DNA of 64,000 nt from Xylanimonas oleitrophica. GTDB taxonomy: Bacteria > Actinomycetota > Actinomycetes > Actinomycetales > Cellulomonadaceae. This document shows, in pieces, positions 6,416-15,913 of the stretch (positions within the stretch are counted from its first letter, which is position 1; every line of letters starts with the position of its first letter). The stretch is from NCBI RefSeq assembly GCF_003244315.1, contig NZ_QKWH01000015.1, forward strand, positions 1 through 64,000, given 5' to 3'. The position numbers and the translations under genes were made by a program. Under the pieces are notes generated by a model. That model saw only the letters and a list, made by a program, of their open reading frames with translations. It did not search any database and was not told the DNA's origin.

Positions 6416-7507
6416 GTGGCCGCCGGTCGCCCGCCGGCGATGTCCGACGTCGCCGCGCGGGCGGGGGTGTCCCACCAGACCGTCTCGCGCGTGCTGAACG
6501 CGCACCCGAGCGTGCGCCCGGCCACCCGTGAGCGGGTGCTGGCGGCGATCGAGGAGCTGGGCTACCGGCCCAACCGGGCGGCGCGCGCGCTGGTGACGGC
6601 GCGCAGCACCACCGTCGGCATCCTCACGGTGGGCAACGCGCACTTCGGCCCGGCGAGCACGGTGCTGGCCGTGGAGGCCGCAGCGCGCGCCGAGGGCTAT
6701 TTCGTGTCCGTCAGCTCGCTGGCTGCGTACGACGCCGCGGCGGCCGCAGTCGCCCTCGACCAGCTCGTGGACCAGGGCGTGGACGGTGTCGTCGTCGTCG
6801 CGCCGCTGGAGGACGTCGCCCACGTGGTCGACGACGTCGCACCGACGCTGCCGGTGGTGGTGGTCGCCGCGCGCCCAGGGGTCCCGACGACGTCGCCCGC
6901 GCGGTACGTGTGCGTGGACCAGCGGCGCGGCGCCCAGATGGCTACCGAGCACCTGCTGGACCTCGCGCACACCGCCGTCGTGCACGTGGCGGGGCCGGGC
7001 GGGTGGTTCGACGCCGTCGAGCGGGCCGGGGGCTATCGCGAGGCGATGGAGGCCCGCGGCCTGGAGCCGGTGGTGGTCGAGGCAGGTGACTGGTCGGCCC
7101 GCCGCGGGTACGAGGTGGGGGAGCGGCTCGCCGCCGAGGTGCGCGAGGCCGGCGGCCCCACGGCCGTGGTGGCGGGCAACGACTACCTGGCGACGGGCCT
7201 GCTGCGCGCGTTCTGGGAGCACGGCGTCCGGGTGCCGCGGGACGTCTCGGTGGTGGGGTTCGACGACATCGAGGGCAGCGCCTACCTGGTGCCGGCGCTG
7301 ACCACGGTGCGTCAGCCGTTCGCCGCGCTGGGGCAGGCGGCGATGCGGACGCTGCTCCAGGAGCGGTCGGGCCAGCAGCCGGGCCGGCCGGGGCCGCCGA
7401 GCCACCCGCACCAGCGGCCGGAGCGGGGCCACGACGACGGCCCGCGGGTCGCGGCCGTCATCGAGCCCGAGCTGGTGGTGCGGGGCAGCACGGCCGTGCC
7501 ACGGTAG
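6416..7507 (+). CDS. LacI-family regulator, probable arabinose operon repressor (363 aa)
   Basis: GTG 6416 follows the proC stop by one base. N-terminal LacI helix-turn-helix (MSDVAARAGVSHQTVSRVLN, residues about 9-28), hinge RAARALVTARSTTVGILTVG, then a periplasmic-binding-protein-like sugar-sensing domain with VSVVGFDDIEGSAYL and VRQPFAALGQAAM. A Pro/Gln/His-rich insertion at about 320-345 precedes the final strand (PELVVRGSTAV). It lies directly upstream of araB-araD-araA and of a LacI-type palindrome at 7532-7549, so it most likely represses that operon in the absence of an arabinose-derived inducer. Confidence 0.85.
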   Translation: MAAGRPPAMSDVAARAGVSHQTVSRVLNAHPSVRPATRERVLAAIEELGYRPNRAARALVTARSTTVGILTVGNAHFGPASTVLAVEAAARAEGYFVSVSSLAAYDAAAAAVALDQLVDQGVDGVVVVAPLEDVAHVVDDVAPTLPVVVVAARPGVPTTSPARYVCVDQRRGAQMATEHLLDLAHTAVVHVAGPGGWFDAVERAGGYREAMEARGLEPVVVEAGDWSARRGYEVGERLAAEVREAGGPTAVVAGNDYLATGLLRAFWEHGVRVPRDVSVVGFDDIEGSAYLVPALTTVRQPFAALGQAAMRTLLQERSGQQPGRPGPPSHPHQRPERGHDDGPRVAAVIEPELVVRGSTAVPR

Positions 7508-7531
7508 GTGCCGGACGGTGGCGCCCACCCA

Positions 7532-7549
7532 GATGTGAGCGTTAACATC
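7532..7549. promoter_or_regulatory. LacI-type operator in front of araB
   Basis: GATGTGAGCGTTAACATC is an imperfect palindrome: arms GATGT/ACATC around a central CG, as bound by LacI-family proteins. TAACAT inside it (7543-7548) can serve as a -10 element, so occupancy would block the promoter of araBDA. Confidence 0.65.
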
Positions 7550-7628
7550 AGTGCACCGGAGGCCCGCCGCCCCGGTGACGATCGACGACGCCGGGCGAGG
7601 ACGCGCGGCGAGGACGGAGCACCGCGCC

Positions 7629-9245
7629 ATGGCGCAGCACGACGCGACGGCGGTCCGCGCCGCCATCACCACGGGCCGCACGTCCCTCGGGATCGAGCTC
7701 GGCTCCACCAACATCAAGGCCTGCCTGGTGGGCCCCGACAACGCTCCGCTCGCCAGCGGCAGCCACGCCTGGGAGAACCGGCTCGAGGACGGCGTGTGGA
7801 CGTACTCGCTCGACGACGTCCGCACCGGCGTGCAGCAGGCGTACGCGGCCCTGGTGGCCGACGTCGAGCAGCGCTACGGCGTGCGCCCCGAGACGTTCGG
7901 TTCCCTCGGCGTCTCGGCGATGATGCACGGCTACCTCGCCTTCGACGAGGCCGGAGAGCTGCTGGTGCCGTTCCGCACCTGGCGCAACACCTCCACCGGC
8001 CCGGCGGCAGCCGAGCTCACCGAGGCGTTCGGGCAGAACATCCCCCTGCGCTGGTCGGTCGCCCACCTCTACCAGGCGGTGCTCGACGCCGAGCCGCACG
8101 TGCCCCAGGTGCGCTCGTTCACCACGCTCGCCGGCTACGTCCACGAGCTCCTGACGGGGCAGCACGTGCTGGGCGTCGGCGACGCGTCGGGCATGTTCCC
8201 CATCGACCCGGCCACCCACGACTACGACGCCGCGCTGCTGGCCCGCTTCGACGAGCTGGCCGCGGCCCACGGAGCGCACCTGCGCATCGCGGACCTGCTG
8301 CCGCGCGTGCTCCCCGCCGGGGCCGACGCCGGCACGCTCACGGCCGAGGGCGCCGCGCTCCTGGACCCGACCGGCACGCTGCGGCCGGGCGTGCCGCTGT
8401 GCCCGCCCGAGGGCGACGCCGGTACCGGCATGGTCGCCACCAACGCGGTGGCGCCCCGCACCGGCAACGTCAGCGCGGGCACCAGCATCTTCGCGATGGT
8501 GGTGCTGGAGAAGGCGCTCGAGCGCGTGCACCACGAGATCGACGTCGTCACCACGCCCGCCGGCGACCCGGTGGCGATGGTGCACTGCAACAACGGTGCC
8601 AGCGAGCTGGGGGCGTGGGTCGACCTGTTCGGCGAGCTCACCGCGGCGCTCGGCCACGACGTCGACCGCGGCGAGATCTTCGGCGCGCTCCTGCGCGCCG
8701 CCCTCGACGGCCAGGCCGACGGCGGCGGCCTGCTCGCCTACAACTACCTGTCGGGCGAGCCCATCACCGGCCTCGACGAGGGCCGCCCGCTGTTCGTCCG
8801 CACGCCCGGCTCGCGCCTGGACCTGGCCGGGTTCGCCCGCGCCCAGGTCTACGGCGTCTTCGCCACCCTCAGCCTCGGCATGCGCGTGCTGGCCGAGGAA
8901 GGCGTCACCGTGGACTCGATGTTCGCGCACGGCGGCCTGTTCCGGACGGCGGGGGTGGCCCAGAGCCTGCTGGCCGCCGCCGTCGGCGCTCCCGTGGCCG
9001 TGGGCGACACGGCGGCCGAGGGCGGCGCCTGGGGCATCGCCGTGCTGGCCGCCTACCAGCGCGCGACGGCCGACGGCTCCGCCTCCGGCCGCGACCTCGG
9101 AACCTGGCTGGCGCAGGAGGTCTTCGCGGACGCGCAGACCGTCGTCGCCGAGCCCGACCCGGCCGACGTCGCCGGCTACGCCACCTACCTCGACCAGTAC
9201 GTCGCAGGCCTCGCCGTCGAGCGCGCCGCGACCGAGTCCATCTGA
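7629..9245 (+). CDS. araB: L-ribulokinase-like FGGY carbohydrate kinase (538 aa)
   Basis: Phosphorylates L-ribulose with ATP to L-ribulose-5-phosphate. ATG 7629 is preferred because it sits just ahead of the first strand of the FGGY fold ([16 protein letters not shown], residues 18-33); an in-frame start at 7551 lies next to the operator. Further FGGY marks are [11 protein letters not shown] (about 120), [20 protein letters not shown] (about 266-285) and [19 protein letters not shown] (about 434-452). Followed 11 bp later by araD with a GAAGGAG ribosome site. The neighbours araD and araA fix the pathway; the kinase belongs to the type seen in actinobacterial and Firmicute ara operons rather than to classical enterobacterial AraB. 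Confidence 0.88.
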   Translation: MAQHDATAVRAAITTGRTSLGIELGSTNIKACLVGPDNAPLASGSHAWENRLEDGVWTYSLDDVRTGVQQAYAALVADVEQRYGVRPETFGSLGVSAMMHGYLAFDEAGELLVPFRTWRNTSTGPAAAELTEAFGQNIPLRWSVAHLYQAVLDAEPHVPQVRSFTTLAGYVHELLTGQHVLGVGDASGMFPIDPATHDYDAALLARFDELAAAHGAHLRIADLLPRVLPAGADAGTLTAEGAALLDPTGTLRPGVPLCPPEGDAGTGMVATNAVAPRTGNVSAGTSIFAMVVLEKALERVHHEIDVVTTPAGDPVAMVHCNNGASELGAWVDLFGELTAALGHDVDRGEIFGALLRAALDGQADGGGLLAYNYLSGEPITGLDEGRPLFVRTPGSRLDLAGFARAQVYGVFATLSLGMRVLAEEGVTVDSMFAHGGLFRTAGVAQSLLAAAVGAPVAVGDTAAEGGAWGIAVLAAYQRATADGSASGRDLGTWLAQEVFADAQTVVAEPDPADVAGYATYLDQYVAGLAVERAATESI

Positions 9246-9256
9246 AGGAGCGAGTG

Positions 9257-9955
9257 ATGACCACCACCGAGGTGCCCGCCGCGATGCGGGCCGCCGTCGA
9301 CGCCGCCAAGGAGCGCGTGGCCGCGCTGCACGCCGAGCTGCCCCGCTGGGAGCTGGTGGTGTGGACGGCGGGCAACGTGTCCGAGCGGGTGCCCGGCACC
9401 GACGGCCACCCCGACCTGTTCGTCATCAAGCCCTCGGGCGTCTCCTACGACGAGCTGGACGCCGAGGCCATGGTCGTCTGCGACCTGGACGGGAACCTCG
9501 TCGAGGGCACCCGCAACCCGTCGTCGGACACCGCGGCCCACGCCTACGTCTACCGGCACATGGACCACGTGAACGGGGTGGTGCACACCCACTCCACGTA
9601 CGCGGCGGCCTGGGCCGCCCGCGGCGAGGAGATCCCCTGCGTCCTGACGATGATGGCCGACGAGTTCGGCGGCCCGGTGCCTGTGGGGCCGTTCGCGATC
9701 ATCGGCGACGACTCCATCGGCCGCGGCATCGTCGAGACGCTCACCGGCCACCGCAGCCCCGCCGTGCTCATGCAGAACCACGGCCCCTTCACCATCGGCA
9801 AGGACGCCAAGGCCGCCGTCAAGGCCGCCGTCCTGCTCGAGGAGGTCGCCCGCGCGGTGCACGTCTCGCGCCAGCTCGGCGAGCCGCTGCCCATCCCGCA
9901 GGACGCGATCGACTCCCTGTACGCCCGCTACCAGAACGTCTACGGCCAGCGCTGA
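9257..9955 (+). CDS. araD: L-ribulose-5-phosphate 4-epimerase (232 aa)
   Basis: Zn-dependent class II aldolase-fold enzyme that converts L-ribulose-5-phosphate to D-xylulose-5-phosphate, feeding the pentose phosphate pathway. Shows the family pattern: [12 protein letters not shown] (residues 36-47), [11 protein letters not shown] (about 56-66), [15 protein letters not shown] (about 86-100), zinc ligands in [13 protein letters not shown] (about 105-117) and [11 protein letters not shown] (about 170-180, third His). Length is normal. GAAGGAG lies at 9244-9250, and araA follows after 26 bp. Confidence 0.95.
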   Translation: MTTTEVPAAMRAAVDAAKERVAALHAELPRWELVVWTAGNVSERVPGTDGHPDLFVIKPSGVSYDELDAEAMVVCDLDGNLVEGTRNPSSDTAAHAYVYRHMDHVNGVVHTHSTYAAAWAARGEEIPCVLTMMADEFGGPVPVGPFAIIGDDSIGRGIVETLTGHRSPAVLMQNHGPFTIGKDAKAAVKAAVLLEEVARAVHVSRQLGEPLPIPQDAIDSLYARYQNVYGQR

Positions 9956-9981
9956 CGCTGCGCCCCCGAAGGAGAACGAGC

Positions 9982-11493
9982 ATGAGCAAGCCCTACGCCG
10001 ACCGCGAGGTCTGGTTCTTCACCGGCAGCCAGGACCTCTACGGCGAGGAGACCCTGCGCCAGGTGGCCGAGCAGTCGCAGGAGGTCGCCCGCGCCCTCGA
10101 CGCGTCCGCCGACGTGCCCGCCACGATCGTGTGGAAGCCCGTCCTCAAGGACGCCGCCTCCATCCGCCGCGCCATGCTGGACGCCAACAGCGACGACCGC
10201 GTGCTCGGCGTCATCACGTGGATGCACACGTTCAGCCCGGCCAAGATGTGGATCTCCGGGCTCGACGCGCTGCGCAAGCCGCTGCTGCACCTGCACACGC
10301 AGGCGAACGTCGAGCTGCCGTGGGACAGCATCGACTTCGACTTCATGAACCTCAACCAGGCGGCCCACGGCGACCGCGAGTACGCCTACCTGGCCGCCCG
10401 CCTGGGCGTGGCCCGCACCACCGTGGTGGGCCACGTGTCCAACCCGGCGGTCACGCGCCGCGTGGGCACCTGGGTGCGCGGCGCCGCGGGCTGGGCCGCC
10501 ACCCACGAGCTCAAGCTGGTGCGGTTCGGCGACAACATGCGCAACGTCGCCGTCACCGAGGGGGACAAGACTGAGGCGGAGCTGCGGTTCGGCGTCTCGG
10601 TCAACACCTGGGGCGTCAACGACCTCGTGGCCGCCGTCGACGCCGTGGCGGACGCCGACGTCGACACCCTCGTGGCCGAGTACGAGGAGCTGTACGACGT
10701 CGTGCCCGAGCTGCGCCGCGGCGGTGACCGTCACGAGTCGCTGCGCTACGCCGCCCGTCAGGAGATCGCCCTCGAGACGTTCCTCGAGTCGGTCGGCGCC
10801 AAGGCGTTCACCACCAACTTCGAGGACCTGGGCGACCTGCGCCAGCTCCCCGGCATCGCCGTGCAGCGCCTCATGGGCAAGGGCTACGGGTTCGGCGCCG
10901 AGGGCGACTGGAAGACGGCCGTGCTCGTGCGGGCCGCCAAGGTCATGGGCGAGGGCCTGCCGGGTGGCGCCTCCCTCATGGAGGACTACACCTACGACCT
11001 CACGCCGGGGTCCGAGCTCATCCTCGGCGCCCACATGCTCGAGATCTGCCCCTCCCTGACGACGTCGAAGCCGCGCGTGGAGATCCACCCGCTCGGCATC
11101 GGCGGCAAGGAGGACCCGGTGCGCATGGTGTTCGACGCCGACGCCACCGAGGGCGCCGTCGTCGTGTCGCTCGCGGACATGCGGGACCGGTTCCGCCTCA
11201 CGGCCAACGTGGTCGACGTCGTCGCTCCGCCCGCCCCGCTGCCGCACCTGCCGGTGGCGCGCGCGGTGTGGAAGCCGCGCCCCTCGTTCGAGGTGTCGGC
11301 CGAGGCCTGGCTGACCGCGGGCGGCGCGCACCACACGGTGCTGTCCACGGCGGCCGGCGTCGAGGCGTTCGAGGTGTTCGCCCAGATCGCGCGCACCGAG
11401 CTGCTCGTCATCGACGAGTCCACCACGCGCCGCGGGTTCGCCGACCAGGTGCGCTGGAACGCCGCCTACCACCGGCTGGCCCAGGGGCTCTGA
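9982..11493 (+). CDS. araA: L-arabinose isomerase (503 aa)
   Basis: Interconverts L-arabinose and L-ribulose, the first intracellular step of arabinose catabolism; needs Mn2+ or another divalent metal. Start ATG 9982 has AAGGAG upstream (9969-9974). Diagnostic stretches: [16 protein letters not shown] (residues 8-24), [14 protein letters not shown] (about 75-88), [14 protein letters not shown] (about 118-131), [20 protein letters not shown] (about 175-194), [20 protein letters not shown] (about 302-321) and MLEICPS (about 353-359). Full family length. It is the last gene of araBDA and is followed by a strong hairpin. Confidence 0.97.
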   Translation: MSKPYADREVWFFTGSQDLYGEETLRQVAEQSQEVARALDASADVPATIVWKPVLKDAASIRRAMLDANSDDRVLGVITWMHTFSPAKMWISGLDALRKPLLHLHTQANVELPWDSIDFDFMNLNQAAHGDREYAYLAARLGVARTTVVGHVSNPAVTRRVGTWVRGAAGWAATHELKLVRFGDNMRNVAVTEGDKTEAELRFGVSVNTWGVNDLVAAVDAVADADVDTLVAEYEELYDVVPELRRGGDRHESLRYAARQEIALETFLESVGAKAFTTNFEDLGDLRQLPGIAVQRLMGKGYGFGAEGDWKTAVLVRAAKVMGEGLPGGASLMEDYTYDLTPGSELILGAHMLEICPSLTTSKPRVEIHPLGIGGKEDPVRMVFDADATEGAVVVSLADMRDRFRLTANVVDVVAPPAPLPHLPVARAVWKPRPSFEVSAEAWLTAGGAHHTVLSTAAGVEAFEVFAQIARTELLVIDESTTRRGFADQVRWNAAYHRLAQGL

Positions 11494-11506
11494 GGAGCCT
11501 GGAGAA

Positions 11507-11549
11507 CGTCGTGCCGGGGTGGTCGTCGTGCGACCGCCCCGGCACGACG
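11507..11549. terminator. Hairpin between araA and the second lacI gene
   Basis: 19-base arms (CGTCGTGCCGGGGTGGTCG at 11507-11525 and its complement at 11531-11549, one G-U pair) around a 5-base loop. It sits 13 bp after the araA stop and 14 bp before the end of the convergent lacI gene, so it can terminate both. Confidence 0.8.
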
Positions 11550-11563
11550 GCGTGCTGGGGGGC

Positions 11564-12592
11564 TCAGGCCTCCGGCACCGTGGAGCCGCGGACCACCAGG
11601 CGCGGCTCGATGGCCTCGACGCCGGGGTGGTCGCTGCCGTCCAGCGCGGCGAACAGCCGCTCGGCCGCGCGCCTGCCCATGTCCTGGAAGCGCATGTCCA
11701 CGCTGGTGAGCCCCGGGCGGGACCCGGAGATCATCGGTTCCCAGTTGTCGAACCCGACCACGGCGACGTCGTCGGGCACCCGCACGCCACGGTCGCGCAG
11801 GGCGTCCAGGACGCCGCGCGCGATCTGATCGCTGCCGCAGACGACGGCGTCGACCGGTTCGTCGGCGTCCAGCAGTGCGGCGACGGCCGCGCGCCCCCAG
11901 GCTTCCGACCACGAGCCGTAGCGGACGGGACCCACGTGGTCCAGCCCGGCCTCGGCGAGGGCGGCCCCCGCCCCGGCGGCACGGTCACGGGCCGCGGAGT
12001 ACGAGACGTCACCGGAGACGTGGGCGACGTGCCTGCGCCCGGTGGCCAGCAGGTGCTCGACGGCCGCGCGCCCGGCCCGCACGTTGTCGACCACCACCGA
12101 GGAGTCGGCCGGGTCGGTCGAGGGGGCATAGGCGTAGACGACCGGAACGGGGACCTTGCTGCCCAGCGGCGGGCGCGGGTCCGTCTTGGAGCCCACGACG
12201 ATGAGGCCGTCGACGCGGCGCCCCAGCAGGGCCTTGAGGTGGTGCTGCTCACGGATCGCGTCTTCCCGCGCGTCGCACAGGAAGACCGACATCTGGCCCG
12301 CGCCGAAGGCGTCCTCCGCGCCCATGAGGATGGGGAGCGAGAAGCGGCCGTCGAGGTCGTTCGTCAGCAGCCCGACGGTGCCGGAGCGGCCAGCGAGGAT
12401 GGACTGCGCGAGCGTGTTGGGCGTGAAGGCGAGCCGCTCGGCCACCTCCGTGACGCGCCGTCGGGTCTCCTCGCTCACCTCGTCGCGGCCGTTGAGGGCC
12501 TTGGACGCGGTCGCGACCGAGACCCCGGCGAGCTGGGCGACGTCGCGCAGCGTGACCTTCCGGGCGCGGCTCGGGCCGACGGAGCTGGCCAC
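11564..12592 (-). CDS. LacI-family regulator of the sugar ABC transporter (342 aa)
   Basis: GTG start at 12592 with a perfect AGGAGG seven bases upstream on the minus strand; longer frames to 12676 lack this. N-terminal HTH (VTLRDVAQLAGVSVATASKA, residues about 12-31), hinge LAQSILAGRSGTVGLLTND, and a ligand-binding core with VDGLIVVGSK, VCGSDQIARGVLDAL and VAVVGFDNWEPM. Divergent from the ABC transporter lipoprotein gene with 213 bp between, which contain palindromes at 12640-12651 and 12687-12704. It probably represses the transporter and itself, with an oligosaccharide or sugar as inducer. Confidence 0.85.
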   Translation of the reverse strand: MASSVGPSRARKVTLRDVAQLAGVSVATASKALNGRDEVSEETRRRVTEVAERLAFTPNTLAQSILAGRSGTVGLLTNDLDGRFSLPILMGAEDAFGAGQMSVFLCDAREDAIREQHHLKALLGRRVDGLIVVGSKTDPRPPLGSKVPVPVVYAYAPSTDPADSSVVVDNVRAGRAAVEHLLATGRRHVAHVSGDVSYSAARDRAAGAGAALAEAGLDHVGPVRYGSWSEAWGRAAVAALLDADEPVDAVVCGSDQIARGVLDALRDRGVRVPDDVAVVGFDNWEPMISGSRPGLTSVDMRFQDMGRRAAERLFAALDGSDHPGVEAIEPRLVVRGSTVPEA

Positions 12593-12656
12593 GGGTACCT
12601 CCTGCTGCTGGGTCGGCGGACCGCCGAGACGCGAAAACCTTCTCACGAGAACATCC

Positions 12657-12704
12657 TTGCACTCTCGCGCAGCCAATGTTAGCGTGCCCGAAAAGGGTTT
12701 CGGG
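12657..12704 (+). promoter_or_regulatory. Promoter and operator of the arabinoside ABC transporter
   Basis: A possible -35 TTGCAC (12657-12662) and -10 TAGCGT (12680-12685) are 17 bp apart. Directly downstream, CCCGAAAAGGGTTTCGGG (12687-12704) is an inverted repeat with 7-base arms overlapping the expected start site, and a third TTTCGGG follows at 12708. A further palindrome TTCTCACGAGAA lies at 12640-12651. The adjacent divergent LacI protein is the likely binder. Confidence 0.5.
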
Positions 12705-12805
12705 GACTTTCGGGCATCGCCGTCCGGGTCCTCACCCCGCCTCGACGAGGTGACGGGGTGCCCTTCGACTCCCGGGCCCCGCCCGGCGCATCACCTGGAG
12801 CATCG

Positions 12806-14089
12806 ATGAGGATCCACCGCAACGACGCGCACACGTTCTCCGCCCGCCGTCTCGCCACGACGGCGGCCGCCGTCGCCGGAGCCCTGGCGCTCACCGCCTG
12901 CTCGGGAGGCGGCAGCACCGGCACCGGGGGCTCCGCCACCGGTGGCGACGGCACCGTGACCGTCTGGCACTACTTCACCGACGAGCAGCAGGTGCGGCTC
13001 ATGGAGGAGTACAAGGCCATGTTCGAGGCCCAGCACGAGGGCGCCACCGTCGAGAACGTCTTCGTCCCCTACGACCAGATGAACTCCAAGCTCATCTCGG
13101 CGGCAGGCGCCGGCCAGGGCCCCGACGTCGTCGTCTTCAACGGCGCCGAGGCCTCCACCCTCGCTCTCGCAGGGGCCCTCGCCCCCCTGGACGAGCACTG
13201 GGACGCCTTCGCCGACGCCGACCAGTTCCCTGACAGCGTCATCCACGAGGTGGACGGCACCATGTACGCGGCGCAGGGCTACGTCAACCTCCTCGGCCTC
13301 TGGTACAACGCCGACATCCTCGCCGAGATCGGCGTCGAGCCGCCCACCACGATGGACGAGCTCGAGTCCGCCATGGCCCAGGCCAAGGAGGCCGGGTACC
13401 AGGGCATCACCCTCTCGGGCCTGCCCAACTCCCAGGGCGAGTGGCAGGCGTACCCCTGGCTCACCGACGCCGGGTTCACCTACGAGGCCCCGGACGCCGG
13501 GGCGCTCGAGGCCGGTCTGGGCCGGGTGCGCGGCTGGGTCGAGCAGGGTTGGCTGCCCCAGGAGTCGGTGAACTGGGACCAGACGGTGCCGTTCCAGCAG
13601 TTCGCCGCCGGCGGGTTCGCCTTCGCCGCCAACGGCAACTGGCAGCAGGGCACCGCCGAGGCCGACGCGCAGTTCGAGTACGGTGTCGTGCCGCTGCCGG
13701 TCGGCACGGACGGCAAGGTCTACCTGGGTGGCGAGGGCCAGGCCATCGGCGCCCACAGCGACGACCCCGAGCTCGCGTGGGACTACCTGGAGGCCACCTA
13801 CTTCTCGACCGAGGGTCAGCTCCTCGCCCCGGAGATCGTGGGCTCCATCCCGTCGCGGGCCGACGCCGCCCAGGACGAGGTGGTCACGAGCAACACCCTC
13901 CTGGCCCCCTTCGCGGAGTCGATCGAGCGCTCGGGCGCCAACTACCCGGACGGCGTCGTCCCGGCCGAGGCGGTGGCCGACCTGCAGCTGGCCATGGGCC
14001 AGGCCTGGAGCGCCGTCATCGGTGGCCAGCGCACCGCCGCCGACGCCGCGCGCGGCGCCCAGGCGACGCTCGAAGGGCTCCTCGGCTGA
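12806..14089 (+). CDS. Sugar ABC transporter substrate-binding lipoprotein (427 aa)
   Basis: Extracytoplasmic receptor of a CUT1-type sugar importer. ATG 12806 with CTGGAG upstream. Signal peptide with lipobox LTAC (Cys near residue 32), then a Gly/Ser/Thr linker and a family 1 solute-binding fold: VTVWHYFTDEQQVRLMEEYK, LISAAGAGQGPDVVVFNG, GLWYNADILAEIGVEPPTT, FAFAANGNWQQG and VYLGGEGQAIGAHSDDPELA. Translationally coupled to the first permease (TGATG). The setting between araBDA and two arabinofuranosidases suggests arabino-oligosaccharides or arabinosides as ligands. No ATPase gene is present, so a shared MsmK-like ATPase elsewhere is expected. Confidence 0.9.
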   Translation: MRIHRNDAHTFSARRLATTAAAVAGALALTACSGGGSTGTGGSATGGDGTVTVWHYFTDEQQVRLMEEYKAMFEAQHEGATVENVFVPYDQMNSKLISAAGAGQGPDVVVFNGAEASTLALAGALAPLDEHWDAFADADQFPDSVIHEVDGTMYAAQGYVNLLGLWYNADILAEIGVEPPTTMDELESAMAQAKEAGYQGITLSGLPNSQGEWQAYPWLTDAGFTYEAPDAGALEAGLGRVRGWVEQGWLPQESVNWDQTVPFQQFAAGGFAFAANGNWQQGTAEADAQFEYGVVPLPVGTDGKVYLGGEGQAIGAHSDDPELAWDYLEATYFSTEGQLLAPEIVGSIPSRADAAQDEVVTSNTLLAPFAESIERSGANYPDGVVPAEAVADLQLAMGQAWSAVIGGQRTAADAARGAQATLEGLLG

Positions 14090-15057
14090 TGTCCGGCGCC
14101 CCCACCCTGGCCGGTGCCGCGGCGGTCGCCGAGGCGCCGGTCGAGGGGAGCAGCCGGCCGACGCGCCCCGACACCCGGGCGGTCCGCGCCTCGCGGCGCA
14201 GGGTCGTGTTCCTCCTGCCCGCCGCGGCGCTCATGGGGGTCCTGGGAGTCTTCCCGCTGCTCCAGCTCGTCTGGATGAGCCTGCACGACGTCACCCAGCG
14301 GACCATCAACGCCCCCGGGTGGCAGTTCGCAGGCCTCGAGAACTACGCCCAGGGCTTCGCGGCCGGGGAGAGCGGGCCGGCGCTCGGCCGCACGCTCGTG
14401 GTCGTCCTCGTGGTGACGGTGCTGGGCATGGTCGGCGGGTTCACCGCCGCCGTGGCCCTGCGCACCGCTGGCCGCTGGTCTGGCTTCCTCCTGGCCCTCA
14501 TGGTGTTCGTGTGGGCGCTGCCGCCTGTGGTCAACGGCTCCGTCTGGAAGTTCCTGCTGGGCGACGGTGGGCTCGTCAACACCGTGCTGCTCGCCCTCGG
14601 CGCCCAGACCCCCGTGCCGTTCCTCTACGACACCACGTGGGCGCTGCTGTCCGTCGCGTTCGTCGGCGCGTTCGCCGTCATCCCCTTCAACGCCCTCGTG
14701 TACCGGGCGGCGCTCCTGACCATCGACCCCGAGGTCTTCGAGGCCGCCGCGCTCGACGGCGCCACGAGGTGGGGAGAGGTGCGGTACGTCATGATCCCGG
14801 CCGTCCGTGCCACCACGCTCGTGCTGCTCGTGCTGACGATCGTCTACGCGTTCCGCAGCTTCGACTTCATCTACGTCATGACGTACGGCGGGCCTGGCAC
14901 GGCCACCAACACGCTCCCGTTCCTGGGGTACCTGCAGGCCTTCAGCCGCTACGACTACGGGCTCGGTGCTGCGACGTCGGTCCTCGCCGTCGTCGGTGTG
15001 CTCGTGCTGGCCGCGGTCTACGCCCGCAGCATCCGCAAGGAGGAGGCCGACTCGTGA
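14089..15057 (+). CDS. Sugar ABC transporter permease, MalF/UgpA type (322 aa)
   Basis: ATG 14089 overlaps the preceding stop. About 35 soluble residues, then six predicted membrane segments beginning at VVFLLPAAALMGVLGVFPLL. The EAA loop EVFEAAALDGATRWGEVRYV (about residues 219-238), which docks the ATPase, is well conserved, as is the YGGPGTATNTLPF segment before the last helices. Partner of the permease that overlaps it by 4 bp. Together with the lipoprotein it imports the sugar ligand across the cytoplasmic membrane. Confidence 0.9.
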   Translation: MSGAPTLAGAAAVAEAPVEGSSRPTRPDTRAVRASRRRVVFLLPAAALMGVLGVFPLLQLVWMSLHDVTQRTINAPGWQFAGLENYAQGFAAGESGPALGRTLVVVLVVTVLGMVGGFTAAVALRTAGRWSGFLLALMVFVWALPPVVNGSVWKFLLGDGGLVNTVLLALGAQTPVPFLYDTTWALLSVAFVGAFAVIPFNALVYRAALLTIDPEVFEAAALDGATRWGEVRYVMIPAVRATTLVLLVLTIVYAFRSFDFIYVMTYGGPGTATNTLPFLGYLQAFSRYDYGLGAATSVLAVVGVLVLAAVYARSIRKEEADS

Positions 15058-15869
15058 ACCTCAAGGCCGGCCCCGTGGCCGTCACCGTCAAGGCAGCCTT
15101 CACGCTGCTCTACGGTCTGCCGATCCTGTGGATCGTCCTGACCTCGCTCAAGAGCTCGTCCGACGTCTTCGGGACGCAGTCGAGCCTCCTGTTCCGCCCC
15201 ACCCTGGACGCGTACGCCCGCTCGCTGGACGGCGCGCTGCTCACGGCGCTGGGCCAGTCGGTCACCATCGCGACCGGCACCACCGCGCTCGTCCTGCTGG
15301 TCGCGGTGCCCGGCGCGTACGGGCTCGCACGCACCCGCGGCTGGGTCGCCACCGTCGGGCTGGGCCTGCTGGTGGTGCTCCAGATGCTGCCGCAGACGGC
15401 CCAGGTCATCCCGCTCTTCGACCTGCTGGGCAACTGGGGGATGCTCGACCAGGTGGGAGCCGTGATCCTCGCGGACGCCGCGCTCCTGACCCCCTTCGCG
15501 ACTCTGCTGCTGCGCCCGTTCTTCAGGTCCGTCCCGCCCTCGCTGGAAGAGGCGGGGGCGCTCGACGGCGCTGGGACCCTGCGCACGTTCTGGTCGATCG
15601 CGCTGCCGATCGCCCGCAACGGCGTGCTGACGGTCGCGTCGATCACGTTCCTGCTCGCGTGGGGCGAGTTCCTCTATGCGGTGCGGTTCTTCCTCACCCC
15701 GGGCAAGTACCCGCTCTCGGCGCTGCTGTCCCAGCAGGTCTCCGCGTTCGGCATCGACTGGCCCGGGCTGATGGCGCTCGCCGTGCTCACGTCGATCCCG
15801 ATCCTCATCGTCTTCACCGCGACCTACCGGCTGCTGCGCGACGGGCTCACCGTCGGCGCCGTCAAGTGA
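15054..15869 (+). CDS. Sugar ABC transporter permease, MalG/UgpE type (271 aa)
   Basis: GTG 15054 overlaps the previous stop (GTGA) and has AAGGAGGAGG at 15038-15047. Six membrane segments; the N-terminal one includes LLYGLPILWIVLTSLKSSSD, typical for this subunit. The EAA loop SLEEAGALDGAGTLRTFWSI (about residues 162-181) is the ATPase-binding site, and FLLAWGEFLYAVRF follows. Forms a heterodimeric channel with the upstream permease. The GH127 gene begins 44 bp later and is probably in the same transcript. Confidence 0.9.
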   Translation: MNLKAGPVAVTVKAAFTLLYGLPILWIVLTSLKSSSDVFGTQSSLLFRPTLDAYARSLDGALLTALGQSVTIATGTTALVLLVAVPGAYGLARTRGWVATVGLGLLVVLQMLPQTAQVIPLFDLLGNWGMLDQVGAVILADAALLTPFATLLLRPFFRSVPPSLEEAGALDGAGTLRTFWSIALPIARNGVLTVASITFLLAWGEFLYAVRFFLTPGKYPLSALLSQQVSAFGIDWPGLMALAVLTSIPILIVFTATYRLLRDGLTVGAVK

Positions 15870-15913
15870 CAGCCCGGTCGCTCTCCCTCTCACCTCTACC
15901 TGAAGGACCTCCC